64,000 nucleotides of DNA from Pelagihabitans pacificus (lineage in GTDB: Bacteria; Bacteroidota; Bacteroidia; Flavobacteriales; Flavobacteriaceae): contig NZ_VIKU02000004.1 in assembly GCF_009371985.2 (NCBI RefSeq), forward strand, positions 1 to 64,000. The letters run 5' to 3'. Within the stretch, counting starts at the first letter, position 1, and each line of letters begins with the position of its first letter. The notes beneath the pieces were generated by a model. It worked only from the letters and a program-made list of their open reading frames with translations. It was not told the origin of the DNA and ran no database searches. This document shows positions 45,793 through 53,679 of this stretch, in pieces. A program made the position numbers and the translations under genes.

Positions 45793-46389
45793 ATGATACG
45801 TTTGTTCCTAACGGGTATGTTACTTTTTGTTTTTTCTTCTTCCTCATATTCTCAGGACTTACACTTTGGGATAAAGGCAGGATTGAATCGTAGCAACTAT
45901 GTTGGCGACCAATATGGGGATTTCAAGGCGCGCACTTCCTTTCATGTGGGAGTTTTTGCCGAAACGCCGATAGGGGGTATTTTCTCTTTTCATCCAGAAC
46001 TGTTGTATTCCCGGCAAGGAGGTCGTTTGGCGCTGAGTCCGTTTATTGTTGCTGATCCGGGCGACCCTGTTATTAACGAATTGCCGGAATATGCAGAGTT
46101 CTACGACAACTACCTGCAGTTTCCTTTATTGTTTAGAATAAACCTAGGAGAAGTGTTCTCATTTGAACTCGGACCACAAATAGGTATTTCCTTAACCAAT
46201 GATTCACGTTTTGATTTTGCCCCGGTAACTGGTTTGGGATTCGATCTAGGGGATAAGTTTAAATTTCAGATACGCTACTTTTTAGGGATTTCGGACATAG
46301 TTCGTTCTACCGAACTTGGTGGCACGACCCTTAATGATGATAGATTTGATTCCGTTTTTCAACTAGCCGCCGGATACGTACTGTTCTAG
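45793..46389 (+). CDS. Outer-membrane beta-barrel protein (PorT-like), copy 1
   Basis: 198 residues with a signal peptide (about 1-20, SSYSQ). It has amphipathic strands such as LHFGIKAGLNRSNYVGD, SFHVGVFAETPIGG and FHPELLYSRQGG, and a final aromatic residue (YVLF), as in small 8-strand barrels of the OMP_b-brl_2 kind. It is homologous to the next gene. No functional link to Fe-S assembly is evident. Confidence 0.8.
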   Translation: MIRLFLTGMLLFVFSSSSYSQDLHFGIKAGLNRSNYVGDQYGDFKARTSFHVGVFAETPIGGIFSFHPELLYSRQGGRLALSPFIVADPGDPVINELPEYAEFYDNYLQFPLLFRINLGEVFSFELGPQIGISLTNDSRFDFAPVTGLGFDLGDKFKFQIRYFLGISDIVRSTELGGTTLNDDRFDSVFQLAAGYVLF

Positions 46390-46409
46390 AAACGATTGCC
46401 ATACAAGGG

Positions 46410-47060
46410 ATGCAAGTGAGGTTCTTTTTTGTTTTTCTGGTGTTATCGATGTTCGTGCCGTTGACCGCATCCTCCCAACAAATCCGGTTCGGCCTCAAAG
46501 CCGGACTCAATTATAGCACCATTGTGGGGGATTTGACCCAAGGTATCAACCCCAGATTATCCGGGCACTTTGGGGGGTTTGCCGAGATACGGTATTCCGA
46601 TCGATTCGCCCTACAGCCCGAATTGGTGTACTCCTCCCAAGGGTTTCAATTCAATACCGATTTGGCGTTTATTGAAGGAAATTCTCCGGGAGATGGGAAC
46701 GATTTTAAAACGGCCGTGCAATTGAACTACCTTACGATTCCCTTACTGGCCGATTTCACCCTCAATAATCGTTTTGCCATTCAGTTTGGGCCGCAGGTTG
46801 GCTTTCTGCTCAATGAGGTCACCAAGTTAAAGAACTTTGAGGGAATCGATGAAGCCGCAATCGATGGGAAGCAAACGGTCGACGGTCGTTTTCAGCTAGA
46901 TTATGGTGTTGCAGCCGGGGTCCGGTATAGCTTGAACTACCACTGGGCGCTGACAGGTCGGGTATACCAGGGAATTCGAAATCGCCTGAACAATGGTGGT
47001 GGGGATGTGCAAAACTTCAATACAGTGTTTCAGCTTTCCCTGAACTATCTTTTCCTATAA
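46410..47060 (+). CDS. Outer-membrane beta-barrel protein (PorT-like), copy 2
   Basis: 216 residues with a signal peptide ending ASSQQ. The strand pattern IRFGLKAGLNYSTIVGD, LQPELVYSSQGFQFN, YLTIPLLADF, FGPQVGFLL and the final LNYLFL follows the preceding paralogue, which it trails by 20 bp. The pair is a tandem duplication placed between sufD and sufS. Confidence 0.8.
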   Translation: MQVRFFFVFLVLSMFVPLTASSQQIRFGLKAGLNYSTIVGDLTQGINPRLSGHFGGFAEIRYSDRFALQPELVYSSQGFQFNTDLAFIEGNSPGDGNDFKTAVQLNYLTIPLLADFTLNNRFAIQFGPQVGFLLNEVTKLKNFEGIDEAAIDGKQTVDGRFQLDYGVAAGVRYSLNYHWALTGRVYQGIRNRLNNGGGDVQNFNTVFQLSLNYLFL

Positions 47061-47115
47061 GTATTTTCAATGTCGATTTCACGGCGATAGCCGCATTAAA
47101 TTAGCACTTAGTGGG

Positions 47116-47123
47116 TATCTTTG
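47116..47123 (+). promoter_or_regulatory. -7 promoter box of sufS
   Basis: TATCTTTG matches TAnnTTTG exactly, 18 bp before the ATG at 47142. It shows that sufS can be transcribed apart from sufABCD and supports this start codon. Confidence 0.5.
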
Positions 47124-47141
47124 CAGCTCATAAGAACCGCT

Positions 47142-48356
47142 ATGTTAGATGTGACTAAAATCCGTGCCGATTTCCCCATCCTTTCCCGAGAAGTAAACGG
47201 AAAGCCCTTGGTGTATCTGGATAATGCGGCGACCTCGCAGACCCCCCAACAGGTCATCGATGTAATCGTCGATTACTACTCCAATTATAACGCCAATATC
47301 CATAGAGGAGTGCATGCGTTGTCACAGGAAGCCACTGATAAATACGAACAGGCTCGACAGAAAATCCAGAAACACTTTAATATTGCCCAAGCCCATGAGG
47401 TCATTTTTACTTCCGGTACCACCCATGGTATTAATTTGGTTGCGAACGGATTCACCTCGCTTCTCAAAAAGGGAGACGAATTACTGGTTTCAGCCATGGA
47501 ACACCACTCGAACATCGTGCCCTGGCAGATGCTCTGCGAGCGAACCGGTGCTATTTTGAGGGTGATTCCCATGAGCCGGGAGGGAGAGTTATTGATGGAT
47601 GCGTACCATGAACTGCTTTCTGATAAAACAAAACTCGTTTTCTGTAACCATATTTCCAATGCCCTGGGCACCATCAATCCCATTGAGGAAATCATTGACG
47701 CAGCGCATCAATTTGGTGCCGTGGTACTGGTCGATGGCGCACAGGCGGCTCCCCACATTAAGGCCGATATGCAAGCTTTGGATGTCGATTTTTATACCGT
47801 TTCCGCGCATAAGCTATGCGGTCCGACCGGAGTGGGGATACTGTATGGGAAGTCTGACTGGCTGACAAAACTACCCCCGTACCAAGGGGGAGGTGAAATG
47901 ATTGCTGAAGTTACCTTTGAAAAGACTACCTATGCCGATCTGCCCCATAAGTTCGAGGCCGGTACCCCGAACATCTGTGGTGGAATCGCCTTTGGTGCCG
48001 CTTTGGATTATTTGAACGCCATTGGATTGGAGGAGATCGCAGCTTACGAATCGGAGCTGCTAAAGTATGCCACCGAGCAGCTGTTGCAAATAGATGGACT
48101 TAAAATTTATGGTACGGCGGCCAGGAAAACTTCGGTGATATCTTTTAATATCGAAGGCATCCACCCATACGATATCGGAACCATACTCGATAAATTGGGC
48201 ATCGCGGTACGAACCGGGCACCATTGTGCCCAGCCTATTATGGACTTCTATAAAATTCCAGGTACGGTACGGGCCAGTTTTAGTTTTTACAATACGAAGG
48301 AAGAGGTAGACACCTTAGTAGAAGCTATCCGAAGAGCCAAAGCCATGCTTTCCTAA
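47142..48356 (+). CDS. sufS: Cysteine desulfurase SufS
   Basis: 404 residues from the ATG at 47142 (MLDVTKIRADFPIL). The PLP lysine is in YTVSAHKLCGPTGVGILYG, and the catalytic cysteine is in GHHCAQPIM. It withdraws sulfur from L-cysteine as a persulfide and passes it to SufE and then SufB. It has its own promoter, so its supply of sulfur can be tuned apart from the scaffold genes. Confidence 0.96.
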   Translation: MLDVTKIRADFPILSREVNGKPLVYLDNAATSQTPQQVIDVIVDYYSNYNANIHRGVHALSQEATDKYEQARQKIQKHFNIAQAHEVIFTSGTTHGINLVANGFTSLLKKGDELLVSAMEHHSNIVPWQMLCERTGAILRVIPMSREGELLMDAYHELLSDKTKLVFCNHISNALGTINPIEEIIDAAHQFGAVVLVDGAQAAPHIKADMQALDVDFYTVSAHKLCGPTGVGILYGKSDWLTKLPPYQGGGEMIAEVTFEKTTYADLPHKFEAGTPNICGGIAFGAALDYLNAIGLEEIAAYESELLKYATEQLLQIDGLKIYGTAARKTSVISFNIEGIHPYDIGTILDKLGIAVRTGHHCAQPIMDFYKIPGTVRASFSFYNTKEEVDTLVEAIRRAKAMLS

Positions 48357-48505
48357 AATAGTAGCGATTTTTCCCGGCAAATTTTGAGCGAACCTCAAAA
48401 TTGTTAACAACTTTTTTGTAGTCTACATCCTACGCTATATCGGTCAGCATCGACGAACAACATCATAGTATTCATTTCGGAAAGGACAAAATATTTAACA
48501 ATAAG

Positions 48506-48535
48506 TTGAATAGTTGTTAAGAAATAATATCTTCG
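48506..48535 (+). promoter_or_regulatory. Promoter of the M43 metalloprotease gene
   Basis: TTG at 48506-48508 and TATCTTCG at 48528-48535 are 19 bp apart, with one deviation from TAnnTTTG. The ATG is 32 bp downstream. With the terminator at 49664 this gene is a separate unit. Confidence 0.45.
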
Positions 48536-48567
48536 CCGTCGATTAATTTAAACAAATTCCCCTTTTT

Positions 48568-49641
48568 ATGAGAAAAGTAATTTTAACTGCAGGGGTGCTG
48601 GCGGTACTGCTGGTCTCCTGCGAGAAAGATTCATCAGAATCACAAAACAATGCAACTGACGCCCAAGAGCAAGAGGTGGTAGTCGACATGAGCGATTTTA
48701 GTCTGTATGTCGAAAGCGATGACCTTACAGGAAAATCATCCGGTGCCGTGGAAAAATGCGTATCTATGAAAAACTTGGAATACCGTTTAGGCAAAAACAA
48801 GGGCCTTGCCAAGAAGATGTACGACATCGAGTACACTACCCGGAAGGCGATTGCCTTAAAAGCGAATGGAAAAGGAAAACCCGGCGGCGGCGGCGGGGGT
48901 GGTGGAACCCCTCCCCCCATTTATGAGGGTGCCATAACCATTCCTGTGGTGATCAACATCATTGAAAAGTTCCCAGGCGAGGTCACACAGTCACAAATTA
49001 CCTCGCAAATCCGTATTCTGAACGAGGATTTCAACAACAATAATTCCAACACCAGCGGCGTTCCTTCCGCTTTTGCAGGATTGGTTGCCGATGTAGATAT
49101 CACCTTTGTGGCCGGAACCATCAATAGAGTCGTTAATACCAGGAACTCTTGGGGCACCAACGATGCGATGAAAGATCCTTCCCAAGGAGGGATTGCCCCT
49201 ACCGACCCGGCCAACAACCTGAATATATGGGTCTGTGAGATAGGAGGCGGTATCTTGGGCTATGCCCAGTTTCCAGGCGGTGCCGCGGCTACCGACGGGG
49301 TGGTGATAGGAACCGATTTCTTCGGGGAAAATAGTGCCGGAGGTATCTACGGAAAAGGAAGAACCGGAACCCACGAGGTGGGGCACTGGTTGAACCTGCG
49401 TCATATATGGGGCGATGGAAGGTGTAATCGAGACGATTTTGTAGCCGACACCCCGAAATCGGATCGGGCCAATTACAACTGTCCGACCTATCCAACTACC
49501 CATTGCAGGAGTGCCGACATGACCATGAACTATATGGATTATGTACAGGATGATTGTATGTACATGTTTACGCTCGGACAAAATGAAAGAATGCGTGCCC
49601 TTTTTGTTGCAGGAGGGCCTAGGGAGGGTTTTGTCAACTAG
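48568..49641 (+). CDS. M43 (pappalysin-like) zinc metalloprotease lipoprotein
   Basis: 357 residues. The lipoprotein signal ends LLVSC (Cys 18). A pro-like region (about 20-100) and a run of eight glycines (residues 106-113) with TPPP form a flexible linker before the catalytic domain. The zinc site HEVGHWLNLRH (H269, E270, H273, H279) and the Met-turn MTMNYMDY fit family M43. It probably cleaves surface or extracellular proteins. It lies between sufS and sufE but has its own promoter and terminator. Confidence 0.9.
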   Translation: MRKVILTAGVLAVLLVSCEKDSSESQNNATDAQEQEVVVDMSDFSLYVESDDLTGKSSGAVEKCVSMKNLEYRLGKNKGLAKKMYDIEYTTRKAIALKANGKGKPGGGGGGGGTPPPIYEGAITIPVVINIIEKFPGEVTQSQITSQIRILNEDFNNNNSNTSGVPSAFAGLVADVDITFVAGTINRVVNTRNSWGTNDAMKDPSQGGIAPTDPANNLNIWVCEIGGGILGYAQFPGGAAATDGVVIGTDFFGENSAGGIYGKGRTGTHEVGHWLNLRHIWGDGRCNRDDFVADTPKSDRANYNCPTYPTTHCRSADMTMNYMDYVQDDCMYMFTLGQNERMRALFVAGGPREGFVN

Positions 49642-49663
49642 TCCGTTTTCATAAGATTAACTT

Positions 49664-49692
49664 AAAAAGGTGTCCGAAAGGATGCCTTTTTT
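49664..49692 (+). terminator. Intrinsic terminator after the M43 protease gene
   Basis: A 12-bp stem with a GAAA tetraloop (AAAAAGGTGTCC with GGATGCCTTTTT) runs into TTTTTT. This is a strong intrinsic terminator. Confidence 0.85.
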
Positions 49693-49722
49693 GTATACTT
49701 AAACCTTACTATTCCCTATCAA

Positions 49723-50157
49723 ATGAAGTACGTGTTGTTATATATTCTGAGCTTTAGTAGTTTGTTGGGTTCGGCCCAGCAAACTACGGAAGAAGAAGAG
49801 TCGCTTTCAATTATATATGAGGCGATGACCCGGGGCTCCAGCTTTCATTGTGCCGTTACTAAAGGCCGCATCTCTGTCAAATCCTCTGGAAAGACTATTA
49901 CGATGGAAACCAGGGCGATCGCAAAAAAGGATTGGCAAGAAGTTGAACAACAGCTAAAAACGGTGCTTTTAGAGCATATAGGTAATCTTGAGGCACCTAG
50001 TGCGGAAAGTCAAACGGATCGCGCAAGAATCGCGACCCTAAAAGTTAAGAGGGGAGATAAGATTTTTGAATCGGCCCCGTTCGATGAAGGAAATCCCCCA
50101 AAAGAACTAAAACCATTGATAGACAAAATATTGGCATTGGCAGAAACTGTTGAATAG
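49723..50157 (+). CDS. Hypothetical secreted protein
   Basis: 144 residues with a signal peptide (about 1-19, LLGSAQQ). The mature part is mixed: TRGSSFHCAVTKGRISVKSSGKTITM and WQEVEQQLKTVLLEHIGNLEAPS. No family is recognised. It sits just before the sufE promoter on the same strand, after a terminator. Confidence 0.65.
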   Translation: MKYVLLYILSFSSLLGSAQQTTEEEESLSIIYEAMTRGSSFHCAVTKGRISVKSSGKTITMETRAIAKKDWQEVEQQLKTVLLEHIGNLEAPSAESQTDRARIATLKVKRGDKIFESAPFDEGNPPKELKPLIDKILALAETVE

Positions 50158-50180
50158 CTGGGTTGCTTGTCGTATTTTTG
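50150..50180 (+). promoter_or_regulatory. Promoter of sufE
   Basis: TTG at 50150-50152 and a perfect TATTTTTG at 50173-50180 are 20 bp apart; the ATG follows 14 bp later. It overlaps the end of the previous gene. Confidence 0.55.
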
Positions 50181-50194
50181 CATAAAACTAGCGA

Positions 50195-50620
50195 ATGGGT
50201 ATACAAGAAATACAGGAAGGGATCGTGGATGAATTTTCGATGTTCGATGATTGGATGCAACGCTATGAATATATGATTGAATTGGGGAAGTCACTGCCTC
50301 TGATCGACGAACGGTACAAGACGGATGACAATATCATTAAAGGTTGTCAGAGCAAAGTTTGGGTGCATGCCGAATTGAAAGACGATAAACTAGTATTCAC
50401 GGCCGATAGCGATGCGATTATCACCAAGGGAATCATCGCTATTTTGATCAGGGCCTTTAGCAATCAAAAACCACAGGACATCATTGATGCCGACACCCAG
50501 TTTATTGACGAAATAGGGCTGAAGGAACATTTAAGCCCGACTCGGGCGAATGGCTTGGTGAGCATGATCAAACAACTAAAACTATATGCAGTTGCGTATC
50601 AGACGCAACTGAGTCAATAG
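50195..50620 (+). CDS. sufE: Sulfur acceptor SufE
   Basis: 141 residues, full length. The acceptor cysteine is in IKGCQSKVWVHAEL. It takes persulfide sulfur from SufS and enhances its turnover. It is first of a sufE-sufT-DUF2480 run with its own promoter. Confidence 0.95.
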   Translation: MGIQEIQEGIVDEFSMFDDWMQRYEYMIELGKSLPLIDERYKTDDNIIKGCQSKVWVHAELKDDKLVFTADSDAIITKGIIAILIRAFSNQKPQDIIDADTQFIDEIGLKEHLSPTRANGLVSMIKQLKLYAVAYQTQLSQ

Positions 50621-50671
50621 GTTCGGGACTTGCCCAAAAGGGGAAATATCCGAACCCCAAATAAGCAAAAA

Positions 50672-51004
50672 ATGAGTGAGGAAACCACCACCATCGATAC
50701 CCAGGAGCTGGGTGAAAAAATAGTAAAGGTACTCAAGACCATCTACGATCCTGAGATTCCGGTCGATATATATGAACTGGGCCTTATTTACGACGTATTC
50801 GTGAACGAGGATAACGACGTTAAGATCCTGATGACGCTTACCTCCCCGAATTGCCCAGTGGCGGAAACCCTGCCGGTCGAGGTGGAGGAAAAGGTAAAGT
50901 CGTTGGATATGGTCAAGGATGCGGAGGTAGAAATTACTTTTGACCCGCCATGGACCCAAGATTTAATGAGCGAGGAAGCCAAATTGGAACTAGGATTGCT
51001 CTAA
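50672..51004 (+). CDS. sufT: SufT-like MIP18/DUF59 protein
   Basis: 110 residues from the ATG at 50672 (MSEETTTID); an upstream ORF extension has no conserved residues. The MIP18 fold shows VLKTIYDPEIPVDIYELGLIYDV and LTSPNCPVAETLP with the conserved Cys, then VEITFDPPWTQDLMSEEA. SufT family members aid maturation of Fe-S proteins. It begins about 50 bp after sufE. Confidence 0.92.
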   Translation: MSEETTTIDTQELGEKIVKVLKTIYDPEIPVDIYELGLIYDVFVNEDNDVKILMTLTSPNCPVAETLPVEVEEKVKSLDMVKDAEVEITFDPPWTQDLMSEEAKLELGLL

Positions 51005-51068
51005 TTGGATGTGTGTTTGAGTGTGAATCTTTAACCGCGAAGACGGAAATTATTCTAAATTTCAGCAA

Positions 51069-51575
51069 ATGGCCGATGAAATCATTAACCGTGTTGCCCA
51101 AAGTAAATTGGTCACATTTGACCTGGAAACGTATTATCCGGAGGGAAAAAGGGTACAGCTAGATATCAAAGACTGGTTGTATGAGGGGCTTATACTGAGG
51201 GAAAAAGAATTCAGGGCCGCTGTGAACGGCCATTCCTGGGAAAACTATCAAAATACCTATGTAGCCATCAGTTGTTCCTCGGATGCCATCGTTCCGGGAT
51301 GGGCCTACATGTTGGTGACTACAAAATTGCAGCCCTTTGCCAAGAAAATCGTACAGGGTACCCTGGAGCAGTTAGAGACCGTTCTGTACCAAGAGGTAAT
51401 AGATTCACTAGAGGTTTCTGAATTTGAGGGAAAACCCGTGATCATAAAAGGATGTAGTAAAAAGCCGGTACCTCCCAATGCATATCTGTGGATAACCGCC
51501 AAACTGCAGCCAATTGTAAAATCCCTAATGTACGGCGAGGCGTGCTCTTCTGTGCCTTTGTTCAAAAACAAATAA
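51069..51575 (+). CDS. DUF2480 family protein
   Basis: 168 residues, soluble and without a signal peptide. The start EIINRVAQSKLVTFDLETYYPEG, then GWAYMLVTTKLQPFA and CSKKPVPPNAYLWITAKLQPIVKSLMYGEACS match DUF2480, a Bacteroidota family. A shared segment (TTKLQP/TAKLQP) appears twice, which may reflect two related halves. Its steady place by sufE/sufT suggests a link to Fe-S assembly; function is unproven. Confidence 0.85.
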   Translation: MADEIINRVAQSKLVTFDLETYYPEGKRVQLDIKDWLYEGLILREKEFRAAVNGHSWENYQNTYVAISCSSDAIVPGWAYMLVTTKLQPFAKKIVQGTLEQLETVLYQEVIDSLEVSEFEGKPVIIKGCSKKPVPPNAYLWITAKLQPIVKSLMYGEACSSVPLFKNK

Positions 51576-51612
51576 TTGTTAATAACCCTGTTTATTATTT
51601 GTTAGCAATTCT

Positions 51613-51620
51613 TACATTTG
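51613..51620 (+). promoter_or_regulatory. -7 promoter box of the DUF3078 gene
   Basis: TACATTTG matches TAnnTTTG exactly, 33 bp before the ATG at 51654; a TTTA lies 18 bp upstream as a weak -33 box. Confidence 0.4.
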
Positions 51621-51653
51621 TTGCTATTAACAACTTCTAAACACTATAGTACC

Positions 51654-52586
51654 ATGAAAAAAATTGTCTTTACTCTGCTGTCCTTTTTTGTCATATCGAC
51701 CACGTTTGCACAGACACTGGAGGAACTGAAAGCTGCGAAAGCCGCAAAAAAGGATTCTATCAACGCCATTCAGGGAAGGGTAGATGCGCTTCAAGGACAG
51801 ATTGACGCGTTCCCCGGATGGAAAATAAGGGCTTTTGGAACCATTGGGGCGAATATTTCGAGTTTTAACAACTGGTATTTGCAAGGAACACCCAATAATA
51901 ATTCCGGTAACATCGGGGTAACGGTAAATGCCATCGCCAATCTTAACAAGGAGAAGTTTTTTTGGAGAAACTCGGCGAACGTTAACTTGCAATGGGTGAA
52001 ATTGGATGATAAGGATGATCCAAACGATAGCGATAGCTTTGACGGTACGACCGATGTCTTTAACATCACTTCTTTATACGGCTACAAGCTAAGTGAAAAG
52101 TTTGCCATCTCGGCCCTTGGCGAATATCGTACCTCTATCATAAACAACTTTAACAATCCAGGATATCTCGATTTTGGTATTGGTGCCACTTGGACCCCCA
52201 TTACCGATATGGTGGTCGTTATCCACCCCTTGAACTATAACTTTGTGTTCGCTGAAAATGATGCGGTATACGAATCTTCCGCTGGTGCCAAAATTGTGGT
52301 AGATTATACCAGACAAATTGGTAAAGTGAACTTTAAGACCAACTTCTCTACCTTTCAGAGTTATAAGAGTGGTGATTTGAGCAACTGGACATGGATCAAC
52401 TCTTTTGGGTATACTCTTTGGAAGGGAATAGGCCTTGGTTTTGAATTTGGATTAAGAGGCAATAAGCAAGAGACATTGGCCAATGCCTTGGCCCAGGAGC
52501 CAGCATTGACTCCGACCCCTACCTTTGATAATATAGACAACGAGACCCAGAGCTATTGGTTGCTTGGTCTAAACTATGCTTTCTAA
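51654..52586 (+). CDS. DUF3078 family outer-membrane-type protein
   Basis: 310 residues from the ATG at 51654 (MKKIVFTLLSFF), which gives a clean signal peptide ending TTFAQT. The mature part has a short helical region (EELKAAKAAKKDSI), then barrel-like strands (FGTIGANISSFNNWYLQG, WRNSANVNLQWVKL) and ends in YWLLGLNYAF with a terminal Phe. This is DUF3078. An outer-membrane barrel is likely. It closes the suf region and is followed 40 bp later by a strong bidirectional hairpin. Confidence 0.87.
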   Translation: MKKIVFTLLSFFVISTTFAQTLEELKAAKAAKKDSINAIQGRVDALQGQIDAFPGWKIRAFGTIGANISSFNNWYLQGTPNNNSGNIGVTVNAIANLNKEKFFWRNSANVNLQWVKLDDKDDPNDSDSFDGTTDVFNITSLYGYKLSEKFAISALGEYRTSIINNFNNPGYLDFGIGATWTPITDMVVVIHPLNYNFVFAENDAVYESSAGAKIVVDYTRQIGKVNFKTNFSTFQSYKSGDLSNWTWINSFGYTLWKGIGLGFEFGLRGNKQETLANALAQEPALTPTPTFDNIDNETQSYWLLGLNYAF

Positions 52587-52625
52587 AAGTTCTTTCTGAA
52601 AGAGTTGTCCAAACCAGCTAAAAGT

Positions 52626-52763
52626 AAAACGCCCCGACAGTCTCGGGGCGTTTTTTGTTAAGTAGGATTCGTTACATTTGGTTGCACAGTCAATAAAATC
52701 GAACTTGTAAGGTCATATGCAGATTTGGGCAAATCCAAACACTATAAACACTAAATCTTAAAT
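52626..52763 (-). ncRNA. Putative small RNA A (three-member family)
   Basis: Start is estimated from the -7 box at 52769-52777. The putative transcript of about 138 nt has no long ORF and ends in a 12-bp hairpin (arms AAAACGCCCCGA and TCGGGGCGTTTT, 52626-52654). Just before the hairpin lies GTAACGAATCCTACTT, shared in form with copies B and C. The hairpin has T-runs on both sides and also serves as plus-strand terminator for the DUF3078 gene. Existence as RNA is inferred from the shared layout; start and length are estimates. Confidence 0.6.
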
Positions 52764-52768
52764 ACAAA

Positions 52769-52834
52769 ACGAAGGTATAGGCAAATGAACGCAAGGCTAA
52801 ATTTTTGTTGTGAACGCTACGAAAGATGTTGTGA
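52769..52834 (-). promoter_or_regulatory. Promoter and 21-bp direct repeats of putative sRNA A
   Basis: On the plus strand TTGTTGTGA (52805-52813) and ATGTTGTGA (52826-52834) are exactly 21 bp apart. Three bases from the first is CTAAA (52797-52801, read TTTAG), and exactly 19 bp further TACCTTCG. The spacing is identical in all three copies. Pairs of 9-bp repeats 21 bp apart are the form bound by LytTR regulators. Confidence 0.6.
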
Positions 52835-52878
52835 AGTACGTTAAAATACGTGGTTTCATCGATGAAATACACTAAAAT

Positions 52879-52907
52879 AAGGGGTATTATCCGATTAGAA
52901 ACCCCTT
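52879..52907. other. Hairpin between putative sRNAs A and B
   Basis: AAGGGGT and ACCCCTT are perfect inverted arms around a 15-nt loop. It may back up the terminator of copy B or be a structural spacer. Confidence 0.35.
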
Positions 52908-52915
52908 TAAAATCA

Positions 52916-53022
52916 AAAGCCCCGACGTGGGTCGAGGCTTTCATTAAAGTAGGTTTGGTCTAATTTGGTTTGGTATTTCTTCCAGGTAAAGTATTGATCG
53001 GGTTTCGTGCCATCATTTAATG
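52916..53022 (-). ncRNA. Putative small RNA B (three-member family)
   Basis: Estimated at about 107 nt, from a start about 6 nt after the -7 box (53028-53036) to the hairpin at 52916-52941 (outer stem AAAGCC/GGCTTT, one mismatch, inner stem CGAC/GTCG), followed by TTTTGATTTT. The last part before the hairpin reads ACCAAACCTACTTTAA, nearly identical to copy C. Between promoter and this motif the sequence is not conserved with A or C, which suits trans-acting RNAs with different targets. Confidence 0.6.
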
Positions 53023-53027
53023 ACGAT

Positions 53028-53093
53028 GTAAACTTACTGCCGATTTCACTGTTTTCTAAATTATTGTTGTGACATACGCCAAGAATGTTGTGA
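53028..53093 (-). promoter_or_regulatory. Promoter and 21-bp direct repeats of putative sRNA B
   Basis: TTGTTGTGA (53064-53072) and ATGTTGTGA (53085-53093) are 21 bp apart; CTAAA at 53056-53060 (TTTAG read in reverse) lies 3 bp from the first, and TAAGTTTAC (53028-53036, minus strand) is 19 bp further. The layout equals A and C base for base in spacing. Confidence 0.6.
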
Positions 53094-53615
53094 AAAATAC
53101 CACTGGTCGGAATCCTCGTTGAACTGCAGGTCTAGTTTCTAATTTTTTGAGCCAATCACCGGATTCCGTTCTTGGCAGATGGATACCACGGCTTAATCTC
53201 GAGTGCCTTTTCAAAGGAATAACGGACTTTTTGAACCTGCGGTTTTCCTCATTGTTGGTTAACATAAATAACACCTTGATTCCTGCCCGTACTTCCAAAA
53301 AAACTCCTTCCGCCCCTTAGTACACCAGTATGAAATACGATTTTTCCCAACGAACCGTTCTTTGCAATCGGCCATGACGAACCTAACTCGGCTGGATAAT
53401 TTGATCTTATATCGATGGTGTTTTCATTTTGTAATACCACTCAATCGAAGAGCCGTGTATCACCCATAATTACAAAATGGCCGGTTAAACAAGGGTTAAG
53501 AACCGGATAATCCCATTTTGGAAAGTGTCATACCTTATTAACACAAAGAAGAAAATGTAATAGGGGTTGGGGTTGGGCGATCAATTAACGTTAACGGTGG
53601 GTTAACGGTATTCAA
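53094..53615. other. Gene-free stretch of about 520 bp
   Basis: No coding region is convincing; two overlapping minus-strand ORFs of 63 and 80 codons look random. CGGAATCC (53108) and GGATTCCG (53161) are inverted 8-bp arms. The stretch may be degraded DNA, or hold the upstream control region of the sensor kinase gene. Confidence 0.35.
53473..53520. promoter_or_regulatory. Long imperfect inverted repeat upstream of the sensor kinase
   Basis: CAAAATGG with CCATTTTG, and inside it CCGGTT with AACCGG, form nested stems (14 bp in all) with a bulge on one side. It lies about 160 bp before the histidine kinase start. GTTAAC sequences recur at 53585-53607. Confidence 0.35.
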
Positions 53616-53650
53616 TTGTTGGGCAAGACTTTGCCTATGTACTACTTTTG
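53616..53650 (+). promoter_or_regulatory. Promoter of the OmpR-type two-component operon
   Basis: TTG at 53616-53621 (two overlapping choices) and a perfect TACTTTTG at 53643-53650 are 21-24 bp apart. The ATG at 53680 follows 29 bp later. Confidence 0.5.
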
Positions 53651-53679
53651 GAGTGTTGGGTGTAAAACACCAGACCGTT

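Noticed and set aside
52690-52944. 84-codon minus-strand ORF across putative sRNAs A and B
   Set aside because: It crosses the promoter of A and the terminator of B, which fits random open frame, not a gene.
53056-53298. 80-codon minus-strand ORF rich in Arg/Lys
   Set aside because: It overlaps the repeats and promoter of putative sRNA B, has no recognised domain and no good promoter or neighbour; it could be a remnant but coding is not supported.
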